The translations under genes and the position numbers were made by a program. DNA of 64,000 nt from contig NC_011772.1 of NCBI RefSeq assembly GCF_000021305.1, positions 3,200,001 to 3,264,000 on the forward strand, given 5' to 3'. Every line of letters begins with the position of its first letter. Positions within the stretch are counted from its first letter, which is position 1. The DNA is from Bacillus cereus G9842 (GTDB lineage Bacteria > Bacillota > Bacilli > Bacillales > Bacillaceae_G). Below the pieces are notes generated by a model that saw only the letters and a list, made by a program, of their open reading frames with translations, was not told the origin of the DNA and ran no database searches. Below are positions 32,465 through 39,654 of the stretch, one piece after another.

Positions 32465-32821
32465 TTAAAGAAACTGTGTCAATTCTGAGTTCACAACACG
32501 TTGTGCAGTAATGATAACACTGTCAGCTGTTAGTCCATAAACACTATATAGTCCACCAGGTTGATTAGGAACAATTTGAACTTCATATTCAAATGCTTGT
32601 CCAAAAGCAGGATGAACTAAACTTAGAGTTGCAAAAGTAGAAGCATTAGAATTCACATTGAAGTTTACCTGTTCAATTAATACTAATGAACCGTCAAGTC
32701 TAAAAACTCTAGCTACTCCAGTAAGTGGGCCCGCAGTACGGTTAAGGATCTTTACCCTAACTCTATTTGCATTAGCAGGTTGATTTCCTACGTTTTCAAT
32801 TGGTCCTGTAGTAAGTGCCAT
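32465..32821 (-). CDS. Beta-rich protein of unknown function, possible spore or surface protein
   Basis: A 118-aa protein, MALTTGPIENVGNQPANANR at the start, then alternating short strands (RVRVKILNRTAGPLTGVARV, SLVLIEQVNFNVNSNASTF) ending VVNSELTQFL. There is no signal peptide, Cys or charged cluster; it is rich in Asn, Val, Thr and Ala, like jelly-roll exosporium proteins of this group. I do not recognise the family; spore localisation is a guess. Clear GGGGGTGA site before ATG. Confidence 0.65.
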   Translation of the reverse strand: MALTTGPIENVGNQPANANRVRVKILNRTAGPLTGVARVFRLDGSLVLIEQVNFNVNSNASTFATLSLVHPAFGQAFEYEVQIVPNQPGGLYSVYGLTADSVIITAQRVVNSELTQFL

Positions 32822-32903
32822 ATAACATCACCCCCATTATATTATTATGATATTCAACGGTATATATTGATGTTATAGTTTAATTACCCAATTTATTTTA
32901 AAT

Positions 32904-32948
32904 AAAAAAGCTTGTTTCTTATATTTTCTATAAGAAACAAGCTTTTTT
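32904..32948. terminator. Terminator of the nucleosidase gene
   Basis: GCTTGTTTCTTATA (32910-32923) and its perfect complement (32929-32942) enclose TTTTC, extended by A6/T6 on each side, so it can act on both strands. Downstream of the minus-strand gene at 33032. Confidence 0.9.
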
Positions 32949-33031
32949 TTCAACTACCATTCCTAAGACAAGTTTATCCGTCTCGAAAACATTTACAGTT
33001 ACTTGACGTTTATGCTGGAGCAGAACTACTA

Positions 33032-33910
33032 CTATTTACTTTGCATTGAATCTATATATTTTTTAACTACTTCATATACATATTCTTGATTTGCGGCTGC
33101 TGTATTTGGGTTATATTTCCCGCCGTTTGTTTTATTATTAGATAATACTCGAATCCCTAAAAATGGGACATCATAAGCTTTCGCGATTTGAGCTGCAGCA
33201 GCTCCTTCCATTTCTTCTACAGATGTACCGTATTTTGTATGGAACCACTTAATTCTATCTACTTCATTATTCCAAAGGTCTGCTGAGCCTATAGTACCTT
33301 CAACCACTTTACCTTTTGTATATTTATCTTTTACCGCATTAGCTGCTGCAAGTAAATCCTTATCTCCTTCGTAGTATCGGATTTTCTCAGCATTTGGATC
33401 TTCTCCTGCACTTCCTTCAGAAGCCATTAAGTCCATAGATATCCATTTTGTCGGCTCAATTCCTTGATTCTCATCCATATTTGTTGTTTTTAATGAACCT
33501 ATATTTGCAACTTGTTTTCCTAATACAATATCAAATACATTTAAATTTGGATCATGTCCACCTGATGTTCCTTGGTTAATAATTGCTGTAGGTTTATATT
33601 TTTCAATAGCCACCGCTGTAGCAGCTGCTGTATTCTCCATTCCTTTACCTGTTTTCGCAACGATTACAGGATAATTGTCGACAGTTCCTTTATAAAATAC
33701 AAAAGTTCCAGACTTTTCTTCTTTCACATTTTTTAGCCTTTTCGCAAACTTTTCTGCTTCTATCGGCATTGGCCCTTGAATTAAGATAGGTTTTTGATTG
33801 CTTTTTTCCTCAACTTGTTTCGGACTCGCATTACATCCCACAAGTATCGAGAATGACAATGCAACAGTAGTTACTAGGGCAGCACATTTTTTCAACGTAT
33901 TCTTCTTCAT
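33032..33910 (-). CDS. Nucleosidase lipoprotein (MTAN/phosphorylase superfamily) under a guanine riboswitch
   Basis: A 292-aa lipoprotein. Signal and lipobox: ALVTTVALSFSILVGC. The mature part is a PNP_UDP_1 (MTAN-like) domain: ILIQGPMPIEAEKFAKRL, VIVAKTGKGMENTAAATAVA, TAIINQGTSGGHDPNLNVFD, TIGSADLWNNEVDRIKWF, SVEEMEGAAAAQIAKAYDVP and FLGIRVLSNN. The EMEGAA motif and the Ser-Asn pair near the end are active-site residues. Cytoplasmic MTAN has no export signal; this copy acts outside the membrane. Control by a guanine riboswitch suggests it splits purine nucleosides to feed base uptake, rather than MTA/SAH turnover. Confidence 0.85.
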   Translation of the reverse strand: MKKNTLKKCAALVTTVALSFSILVGCNASPKQVEEKSNQKPILIQGPMPIEAEKFAKRLKNVKEEKSGTFVFYKGTVDNYPVIVAKTGKGMENTAAATAVAIEKYKPTAIINQGTSGGHDPNLNVFDIVLGKQVANIGSLKTTNMDENQGIEPTKWISMDLMASEGSAGEDPNAEKIRYYEGDKDLLAAANAVKDKYTKGKVVEGTIGSADLWNNEVDRIKWFHTKYGTSVEEMEGAAAAQIAKAYDVPFLGIRVLSNNKTNGGKYNPNTAAANQEYVYEVVKKYIDSMQSK

Positions 33911-33968
33911 AAATAATCTCTCCTCTTTCTCTTGTTGTGTTTTCTATACTCGATGCTTTTGGTCCAAA

Positions 33969-34015
33969 CAAAAAAGTTCTAGAAATTGTAGAAGAATCTC
34001 TACTTTCTAGAACTA
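33969..34015 (-). terminator. Expression-platform terminator of the purine riboswitch
   Basis: On the minus strand AGTTCTAGAAA pairs with TTTCTAGAACT, followed by T6. It lies between the aptamer and the nucleosidase gene. Confidence 0.85.
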
Positions 34016-34105
34016 CGGTAGTCAAAGTTAATTGAGCAAAAGATAAAACAAATGCCAAATTATAGATCGGTAGCGCTCATTAGCATAGAACGGCCGAATA
34101 CTTTA

Positions 34106-34176
34106 ACCCGTAGTCCAGTTCTTTCATTGGGAACTAGGTAGAAACGCTCGGACCATATTACCGAGTATATACGAGT
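34106..34176 (-). ncRNA. Purine (guanine-type) riboswitch aptamer
   Basis: On the minus strand: P1 ACTCGT pairs with ACGGGT; the J1/2 segment ends ATATGG; GTTTCTACC is the conserved J2/3 strand; the 3' strand GGACTACGGGT carries GACTA. The Cys/Ura discriminating base in GA[C/T]TA is C, predicting guanine/hypoxanthine rather than adenine. 71 nt, the usual aptamer size. Guanine binding should turn off the nucleosidase lipoprotein gene. Confidence 0.92.
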
Positions 34177-34434
34177 GATGTTATTCAAAATTATTATATG
34201 GATAATATAACAAACTATTAGTGTGCGCGCAATTAAAACATGAACATTTTTCGTTAAGTTTTTAAAAATGTTCGTTTTTAAAGATAAATCCGATAAAAAA
34301 ATAACCTTCCCAAATAACTTACATCGTAAAAAAAATATATACTAAACTAGTTTATCCTACAGCAATCGTTAATGAAAATCTTCCTAAAATAAAAAGAAGT
34401 CCCATAAAACTAGAACTTCTTTTTATATGTATAT

Positions 34435-34911
34435 TTACTTCGTTACCTCTCCAAACTGCGCTCTCGTCACTTTCGCCAAGTCATCCACTTTCAGCTCAAT
34501 TTGTATACCAATCTTCCCGCCACTTACGATCATCGTTTCAAGTGATTGGGCGCTTTCATCGATACATGTAGAAAATAACTTCTTCATTCCGACTGGTGAA
34601 CAACCACCGCGAATGTATCCTGACACTTTCGTAATATCTTTTACAGGAATCATTTCAATCTTCTTTTCACTTACTGCTTTTGCGGCAGCTTTTAAATTTA
34701 ATTCCTCATCTACTGGGATGATAAACACATGATAATTTTTACTATTCCCTTGAGCGATTAACGTTTTATATACTTCTCTCACTTCTCGTCCAATTTTCTC
34801 GGCTACTGATACGCCATCAATTTTCCCATCGTCTGGATCATATGACATCATCGAATATTCGATCTTTTCTTTATCTAATATTCGCATCGCATTTGTTTTA
34901 TCTTTTTTCAT
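34435..34911 (-). CDS. ybaK: Cys-tRNA(Pro)/Cys-tRNA(Cys) deacylase, YbaK/EbsC family
   Basis: A 158-aa trans-editing enzyme. Start MKKDKTNAMRILDKEKIEYS, conserved Lys-rich centre KTLIAQGNSKNYHVFIIPVD, LNLKAAAKAVSEKKIEMIP and the GYIRGGCSPVGMKK motif (GxxPxG) define YbaK. It hydrolyses Cys mischarged on tRNA-Pro in the cytoplasm. Length and all motifs are normal. Monocistronic. Confidence 0.88.
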   Translation of the reverse strand: MKKDKTNAMRILDKEKIEYSMMSYDPDDGKIDGVSVAEKIGREVREVYKTLIAQGNSKNYHVFIIPVDEELNLKAAAKAVSEKKIEMIPVKDITKVSGYIRGGCSPVGMKKLFSTCIDESAQSLETMIVSGGKIGIQIELKVDDLAKVTRAQFGEVTK

Positions 34912-35072
34912 AACGTTCTCCTTAAAAGGTTATTTCATATTATTAAGTTTTATTATACACCCTTTTCCATTTCTCCTACATAACTTCACGTATATTTCAA
35001 AACTAAAAATATTGATAATTCAAAAATCATCTGATATAATTTGGAAAAACTTACGTTAAGGAGAGATTTGCA

Positions 35073-35117
35073 ATGCGAAATTTTAATACTTCTTTCCAAC
35101 TTCATCATCATACGTAA
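35073..35117 (+). CDS. Histidine leader peptide (14 aa, three consecutive His)
   Basis: ATG after AAGGAGAG encodes MRNFNTSFQLHHHT and a TAA. Three consecutive His codons directly precede the end, and a set of hairpins plus a terminator lies between it and the HisRS gene. This is the architecture of a transcription-attenuation leader: ribosomes stalled at the His codons during His-tRNA shortage would favour antitermination. Too short for normal gene finding; support comes from the ribosome site, the His run and the downstream gene's identity. Confidence 0.72.
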   Translation: MRNFNTSFQLHHHT

Positions 35118-35128
35118 CGCCGTGTATC

Positions 35129-35228
35129 CGAAGAAAAATTTTTCTTCGTGGGTACAGGGCTTTTCCTGTTGACCCACGAAGCGTTCATAAAGCTATGTGG
35201 GTATTTTTATACCTGCATAGCTTTTTTT
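35129..35228 (+). promoter_or_regulatory. Attenuator hairpins and terminator upstream of hisS2
   Basis: Sequence elements in order: a 20-bp palindrome CGAAGAAAAA/TTTTTCTTCG (35129-35148); CTTCGTGGGT (35144-35153) pairing with ACCCACGAAG (35172-35181) and overlapping the palindrome, so the two are mutually exclusive; and a terminator AAAGCTATG...CATAGCTTT with T7 (35189-35228). No T-box core (GGTGG...ACCGCG) is present. Confidence 0.72.
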
Positions 35229-35251
35229 AATTAAAAAAAGGAGTGATTACA

Positions 35252-36529
35252 ATGGAAATGAAAAATGTAAAAGGAACGAAAGACTATTTACCAGAGGAGC
35301 AAGTGCTGCGAAATAAAATTAAAAGAACTTGCGAAGATACATTTGAACGATACGGATGCAAACCGTTAGAGACACCAATGTTAAATATGTATGAGCTTAT
35401 GTCTTACAAGTACGGTGGTGGCGATGAAATATTAAAAGAAATATATACACTTCAGGATCAAGGAAAACGTGACCTTGCCTTACGCTATGATTTAACAATT
35501 CCATTCGCAAAAGTCGTTGCAATGAATCCGAACATCCGCCTTCCTTTTAAACGGTATGAAATTGGAAAAGTCTTTCGAGATGGACCAATTAAACAAGGAA
35601 GATTTCGTGAGTTCATTCAATGTGACGTTGATATAGTTGGTGTAGAATCAGTTATGGCAGAAGCTGAACTTATGAGCATGGCGTTTGAGCTGTTCCGAAC
35701 ATTAAACTTAGAGATAACGATCCAATATAATAACCGAAAACTGTTAAATGGTATTCTTCAGGCCATTAACATCCCTACTGAATTAACAAGTGACGTCATT
35801 TTATCATTAGACAAAATCGAAAAGATTGGGATTGATGGTGTACGAAAAGATGTATTAGAGCGCGGAATTTCTAAAGAAATGGCTGATACAATATGTAATA
35901 CTGTATTATCTTGTCTAAAGCTTTCAATTGATGACTTTAAAGACGCTTTCAATACTCCAATCGTTGCCGATGGAGTAAACGAATTGCAACAATTACAGCA
36001 ATATTTAATCGCTCTTGGAATAAATGAAAATGCTATATTCAATCCGTTTTTAGCGCGAGGACTTACAATGTACACAGGCACCATATATGAAATCTTTTTA
36101 AAAGATGGATCGATTACATCTAGCATCGGTAGCGGCGGTCGATACGATAATATTATTGGGGCATTCCGTGGCGATAATATTAGCTATCCAACAGTCGGTA
36201 TTTCATTCGGTTTAGACGTTATTTATACAGCACTCTCACAGAAAGAAACGATATCATCTACAGCGGATGTATTTATCATCCCACTCGGGACAGAATTACA
36301 ATGCTTACAAATTGCCCAGCAATTACGTTCTACCACTTCCTTAAAAGTCGAACTCGAACTAGCAGGACGCAAATTAAAACGTGCTCTTAATTATGCCAAT
36401 AAAGAGAATATCCCTTACGTGCTTATTATTGGTGAAGAAGAACTTAGTACAGAAACCGTTATGCTGCGGAATATGAAGGAAGGTAGTGAGGTGAAGGTTC
36501 CCCTTTCTTCTTTAAGTAGTTATTTATAA
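35252..36529 (+). CDS. hisS2: Histidyl-tRNA synthetase, second copy (HisS2)
   Basis: A 425-aa class II synthetase. Motif 1 region: GTKDYLPEEQVLRNKIKRTC; motif 2: KRYEIGKVFRDGPIKQGRFR EF with its ATP-binding Arg; His-binding GLTMYTGTIYEIF; motif 3: IGSGGRYDNIIGAFRG, SYPTVGISFGLDVI. The C-terminal anticodon-binding domain (DVFIIPLGTELQCLQIAQQL, LAGRKLKRALNYAN) is complete, so it is a full HisRS, not the HisZ regulatory paralogue. The separation from aspS and the His-codon leader suggest an inducible second copy. ATG 35252 follows AAGGAGTG at 6 nt. Ends with terminator 36534-36558. Confidence 0.88.
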   Translation: MEMKNVKGTKDYLPEEQVLRNKIKRTCEDTFERYGCKPLETPMLNMYELMSYKYGGGDEILKEIYTLQDQGKRDLALRYDLTIPFAKVVAMNPNIRLPFKRYEIGKVFRDGPIKQGRFREFIQCDVDIVGVESVMAEAELMSMAFELFRTLNLEITIQYNNRKLLNGILQAINIPTELTSDVILSLDKIEKIGIDGVRKDVLERGISKEMADTICNTVLSCLKLSIDDFKDAFNTPIVADGVNELQQLQQYLIALGINENAIFNPFLARGLTMYTGTIYEIFLKDGSITSSIGSGGRYDNIIGAFRGDNISYPTVGISFGLDVIYTALSQKETISSTADVFIIPLGTELQCLQIAQQLRSTTSLKVELELAGRKLKRALNYANKENIPYVLIIGEEELSTETVMLRNMKEGSEVKVPLSSLSSYL

Positions 36530-36533
36530 TACG

Positions 36534-36558
36534 AACCACCCTCGTTTGGGTGGTTTTT
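36534..36558 (+). terminator. Terminator of hisS2
   Basis: AACCACCC and GGGTGGTT around TCGTTT, followed by T-run. Confidence 0.88.
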
Positions 36559-36691
36559 CTATTTTATAGATAAGGAAACAATTAGTTAACATAAAATAAT
36601 TATATTATACTAAAAACCACAAGTGTTTAATATCCAATCACCTATCTTTTTTGGTAATATATAGATATTAATTATTTTAGGAGGATTTACT

Positions 36692-37003
36692 TTGAAAACT
36701 TACATACAAGCACTAAAGTGGCCTACAGGGATCTATCATCTTTTATTACTTCCTTGCTATTATATATTTCCAAGTCTTGTTAACCTAGATGGGATACCTT
36801 TACTACTATTGATTGCTTTACATATCACTACTATTTTATTAGCTAAAAAAGCAGGCATGAATACGTACGCTCATTATATAGGTATTATCGTTACTCTAGT
36901 TGCCTTCTTTCCTTATATAGAAATCCTTCTACATATGATAGCAGCCATTTTTCTTTTATTAGATGCTGTTTCTATGAATGCAAAAGAAGTGTATGATTCA
37001 TAG
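36692..37003 (+). CDS. Small membrane protein, unknown function
   Basis: A 103-aa protein with three to four transmembrane helices (YHLLLLPCYYIFPSLVNL, LLLLIALHITTILLAKKAG, YIGIIVTLVAFFPYIEILLH, MIAAIFLLLDAVS). Starts at TTG, well placed behind AGGAGGAT. No family recognised. Monocistronic; a hairpin at about 37052-37086 ends it. Confidence 0.68.
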   Translation: MKTYIQALKWPTGIYHLLLLPCYYIFPSLVNLDGIPLLLLIALHITTILLAKKAGMNTYAHYIGIIVTLVAFFPYIEILLHMIAAIFLLLDAVSMNAKEVYDS

Positions 37004-37051
37004 ATGGATAAAATGAAACTTTAATCCATAGAGTTTTGAGATAGGTTGGCA

Positions 37052-37087
37052 AAAAGGATTTACTTTTTAAGTAAACCTTTTTTTCAT
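37052..37087 (+). terminator. Terminator
   Basis: Imperfect stem: AAAAAGGATTTACTT against AAGTAAACCTTTTT, T7 following. A bcr1 5'-end-like scrap (TAAAATGAAACTTTAATC, 37009-37026) lies between the gene and this terminator. Confidence 0.65.
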
Positions 37088-37225
37088 TTTTAATTACTTT
37101 CCTTACTCAAGACTAATAAAAGAATATTCTGTTTATTTTTTATAAATTTCTAAATATTTATAATACATTCAAATTAACATACATTTTAGTTATGTAAAAA
37201 ATCTAAGTTTTAAGGAGATGAATCC

Positions 37226-37825
37226 ATGCTGAAAAAGTTGGTAGCAGGTGCATTATTAACTGTTTCGTCGTTAACTGGAGGACTGGGGTCAGTATCAGCT
37301 AGTACCGAAAAGGATTATTCGATTAGCTCTTTTGAATATGTAACTGTAGATGAAAAGACTGTAGATTCGTTTAACAAATTGGGTGCTCCATCTAAGGAAG
37401 ACGTAAAAATAACTGTAGTTCTACCGAAACAAAATCAAAATGGAGACTGGTTATCTTATGGATTTTCGAACAAAGAAAGTTTAGATTCTTTTATTGAAAA
37501 AGACAAACAAAGGTTGAATAATACAATCAATCCCCTTGGTGTTGGAGGGAGCGGACCTAATAGTACAGATTTCTATGAACATGCAAATAAAGGTGGCGAG
37601 TATTTTTCTCTTAGTAGCGGTTTTAAAAATTTGCCTCCTAATTGGCAAAATAGAATTTCTTCTGTAAGTACAGCATCCCCTACTGCTAGCTATTCGACAA
37701 CGCTATGGGATCGTACTTCAACTGAAGGATATGGTAAAGGTATCGTCTTCAAACACTCTGATTGGTATGGTAAAACTGTAAACTTGAATGACTTTGCAAT
37801 TTCAGCAGTTGAAGTTAAAAAGTAA
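37226..37825 (+). CDS. Secreted protein, beta/gamma-crystallin-like C-terminus
   Basis: A 199-aa exported protein: signal peptide LVAGALLTVSSLTGGLGSVS, cleavage near SAS-TEK. The first half (residues 30-110) is unassigned. The second half, FYEHANKGGEYFSLSSGFKN, then WQNRISSVSTAS and ATLWDRTSTEGYGKGIVFKH-like text, has the pattern of a beta/gamma-crystallin (Greek-key) or inhibitor I36 module. Family call tentative, export clear. Good AAGGAG site. Followed by a bcr1-like repeat. Confidence 0.65.
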   Translation: MLKKLVAGALLTVSSLTGGLGSVSASTEKDYSISSFEYVTVDEKTVDSFNKLGAPSKEDVKITVVLPKQNQNGDWLSYGFSNKESLDSFIEKDKQRLNNTINPLGVGGSGPNSTDFYEHANKGGEYFSLSSGFKNLPPNWQNRISSVSTASPTASYSTTLWDRTSTEGYGKGIVFKHSDWYGKTVNLNDFAISAVEVKK

Positions 37826-37835
37826 AAAACATAGA

Positions 37836-37941
37836 AATAAAGTGAAACTTTAATCAGTGGGGGTTTTGTTCATCCCCCACCTAACTTCTTTGCTTCCACT
37901 GAATTTTGAGGTGGGGATCTTACTGCCCGTTAATGCGGGAT
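37836..37941 (+). repeat. bcr1-like repeat, internally deleted copy
   Basis: Starts with AAGTGAAACTTTAATCAGTG and ends TTACTGCCCGTTAATGCGGG ATAAAA. Its two ends match the bcr1 element of the B. cereus group and the copy at 63195-63342. The middle (second arm of the GGGG/CCCC stem and the ATCGGGCTTTTACGG segment) is missing, with the join at a CCCCCAC sequence. Confidence 0.78.
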
Positions 37942-37974
37942 AAAAGGTGTCTTTACGTATGGAAAACACCTTTT
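37942..37974. terminator. Terminator of the HxlR gene
   Basis: AAAAGGTGT and ACACCTTTT around a 15-nt loop; T/A-rich on both flanks, lies 14 bp past the HxlR stop on the minus strand. Confidence 0.7.
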
Positions 37975-37987
37975 ATTTCTACAACTC

Positions 37988-38368
37988 TTAACTATTATTT
38001 TTCGTATTCCTACTTTCCAAAACTTTCTCCATATTATGAGTCGCCCATTCCATCATTAATAGAATCATTGGACGTAGTGATTCACCAAGCTCAGTTAACG
38101 AATATTCTACTTTAGGTGGAACTTCACGGTATACTTCACGATGGATGATGCCGTCTGCTTCAAGTTCTCTCAGCTGCAGTGTTAACATTCTTTGTGTGAT
38201 ATTAGGTTTTAATCTTTTTAATTCATTAAACCGCTTTGTACCATCTAATAAATGATACAAAATAACCCCTTTCCATTTTCCACCAATAACCTCAACCATA
38301 GCTTCAACTGGACAAGAATATTTATTTAAAAATGGGTAATTTATATTATTTTCATTCGAACAATCCAT
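37988..38368 (-). CDS. HxlR-family transcriptional regulator
   Basis: A 126-aa winged-helix protein: [20 protein letters not shown] (with the Cys often used as redox or electrophile sensor), [20 protein letters not shown] (recognition helix), [20 protein letters not shown] and [12 protein letters not shown]. These are the standard HxlR motifs. Divergent from a nitroreductase gene; an inverted repeat between them is a likely operator. Two ATGs; the second (38368) has better spacing from AAAGGAG. Expected to sense quinone- or aldehyde-type electrophiles and control the nitroreductase. Confidence 0.9.
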   Translation of the reverse strand: MDCSNENNINYPFLNKYSCPVEAMVEVIGGKWKGVILYHLLDGTKRFNELKRLKPNITQRMLTLQLRELEADGIIHREVYREVPPKVEYSLTELGESLRPMILLMMEWATHNMEKVLESRNTKNNS

Positions 38369-38389
38369 CATAACTCCTTTCCCTTACCA

Positions 38390-38411
38390 ATAGTATCTTT
38401 TTTGATACTAT
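38390..38411. promoter_or_regulatory. Probable HxlR operator
   Basis: ATAGTATC and GATACTAT, perfect 8-bp inverted repeat with a T6 centre, in the 128-bp gap between the HxlR gene and the nitroreductase gene. Confidence 0.65.
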
Positions 38412-38496
38412 AACACAAAAATGTGCGTACTTGTGTCTATGTTACTTTAAAAATATAATTTACTTACAAAATAAATTAACGAAAAGAGGAACTTTT

Positions 38497-39180
38497 ATGA
38501 CAAATACAAAAGAAATTACAAAAGAGAAAATTATGGAGGCTTTTCATTTCAGACATGCATGTAAAGAGTTCGATCCTATACACAAAATTTCAGAAGAGGA
38601 TTTTAAATTCATTTTAGAAACAGGCAGATTATCTCCTTCTTCTTTTGGATATGAGCCTTGGAAATTTATTGTCGTACAAAATAAAGAATTAAGAGAAAAA
38701 CTACAACCGTATTCATGGGGCGCTGGTGGGCAACTTGCAACAGCAAGCCACTTCGTCATTGTTCTTTCAAGAAACATTAAAGATATGCACTATGATGCAG
38801 AGTATATTAAATATATGATGAACGATATTATTGGATTGCCTGAAGACACTCAAAAAATTAGATATGAATTCTTCAAAAAGTTCCAGGAAACAGATTTTAA
38901 CTTATTACAATCCGATCGTGCTGTATTTGATTGGGCATCTAAACAAACTTATATTGCTTTAGGTAATATGATGACGAGCGCAGCTCAAATCGGTATTGAT
39001 TCTTGTCCAATAGAAGGATTTGATAAAGAGGAAGTAGATTCTTTACTTCGTCAAGAAGGCATTATACAAGGCGATAACTTTGAAGCATCAGTTATGGTTG
39101 CCTTTGGTTACCGTAAAGAAGAGCCAAAGCGTGATAAAACAAGACAGACTATGGATACAATTGTTGAATGGATTAAGTAA
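38497..39180 (+). CDS. Nitroreductase-family NAD(P)H-dependent oxidoreductase
   Basis: A 227-aa FMN enzyme: EAFHFRHACKEFDPIHKISE (FMN-binding Arg), TGRLSPSSFGYEPWKFIVVQ, QLATASHFVIVLSRN, ALGNMMTSAAQIGIDSCPIE and ASVMVAFGYRKEEPKRDKTR. These match the NfsB/YfkO-like branch. It reduces nitroaromatics and quinones in the cytoplasm. ATG 38497 is 8 nt from AAGAGGA; an upstream in-frame start lacks a site. Divergent HxlR regulator suggests electrophile induction. Confidence 0.9.
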   Translation: MTNTKEITKEKIMEAFHFRHACKEFDPIHKISEEDFKFILETGRLSPSSFGYEPWKFIVVQNKELREKLQPYSWGAGGQLATASHFVIVLSRNIKDMHYDAEYIKYMMNDIIGLPEDTQKIRYEFFKKFQETDFNLLQSDRAVFDWASKQTYIALGNMMTSAAQIGIDSCPIEGFDKEEVDSLLRQEGIIQGDNFEASVMVAFGYRKEEPKRDKTRQTMDTIVEWIK

Positions 39181-39340
39181 TATAGCACACACAAATAATG
39201 CTCCTAATAGCTGGATACTTATACTAAAGAACTATCAGTCGTTTTTCTTATGTATGAATTTGATTTTTCATGGAAAGATATATTAGTATGTATACAGTTT
39301 GAGCGCTCTATTTTTAGAGTCGAACAGGAGGAGAATGAAT

Positions 39341-39616
39341 ATGTCTGATATTGAAGTTGGCGAAGTGTTTACTCTTAGTGATGAGAATAACGAAGAGCAA
39401 GAAGTAGAAGTACTTGGAGCGATGGATGTCGAAGGCGCAGAATATATTGCAGTTGCCTTTGTTGAAGATATCCAAACAGAAACTGAGGAAGACATTGATA
39501 TTTTCTTTTTAAAAGTAGAAGAAGATAATGAGTTTTCATACATTGAAAATGATGAAGAGTTTGATAAAGTATCTGCTGCGTTTGAAAAGATTTTAGATGA
39601 ACAAGAACAAGAGTAA
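39341..39616 (+). CDS. DUF1292 protein
   Basis: A 91-aa very acidic protein: SDIEVGEVFTLSDENNEEQE, VEVLGAMDVEGAEYIAVAFV, IFFLKVEEDNEFSYIENDEE. This is the DUF1292 family (YrzB-like), common in Firmicutes and of unknown function. The AGGAGGAG site precedes ATG 39341. Monocistronic, convergent with the pyruvate kinase gene. Confidence 0.85.
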   Translation: MSDIEVGEVFTLSDENNEEQEVEVLGAMDVEGAEYIAVAFVEDIQTETEEDIDIFFLKVEEDNEFSYIENDEEFDKVSAAFEKILDEQEQE

Positions 39617-39654
39617 ACACGAGGGGGGATGCATATCCGCCCTCTTTTTATTTA

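Larger units (their letters stand above)
33911..34435. other. Leader region holding a purine riboswitch
   Basis: Non-coding between the nucleosidase and ybaK-like genes. It contains the purine aptamer and terminator listed separately. Nothing else supported; 34177-34400 is AT-rich and probably includes the promoter. Confidence 0.6.

Noticed and set aside
35040..35230. T-box leader upstream of hisS2
   Set aside because: No GGTGG...ACCGCG antiterminator core; the His-codon leader peptide explains the hairpins better.
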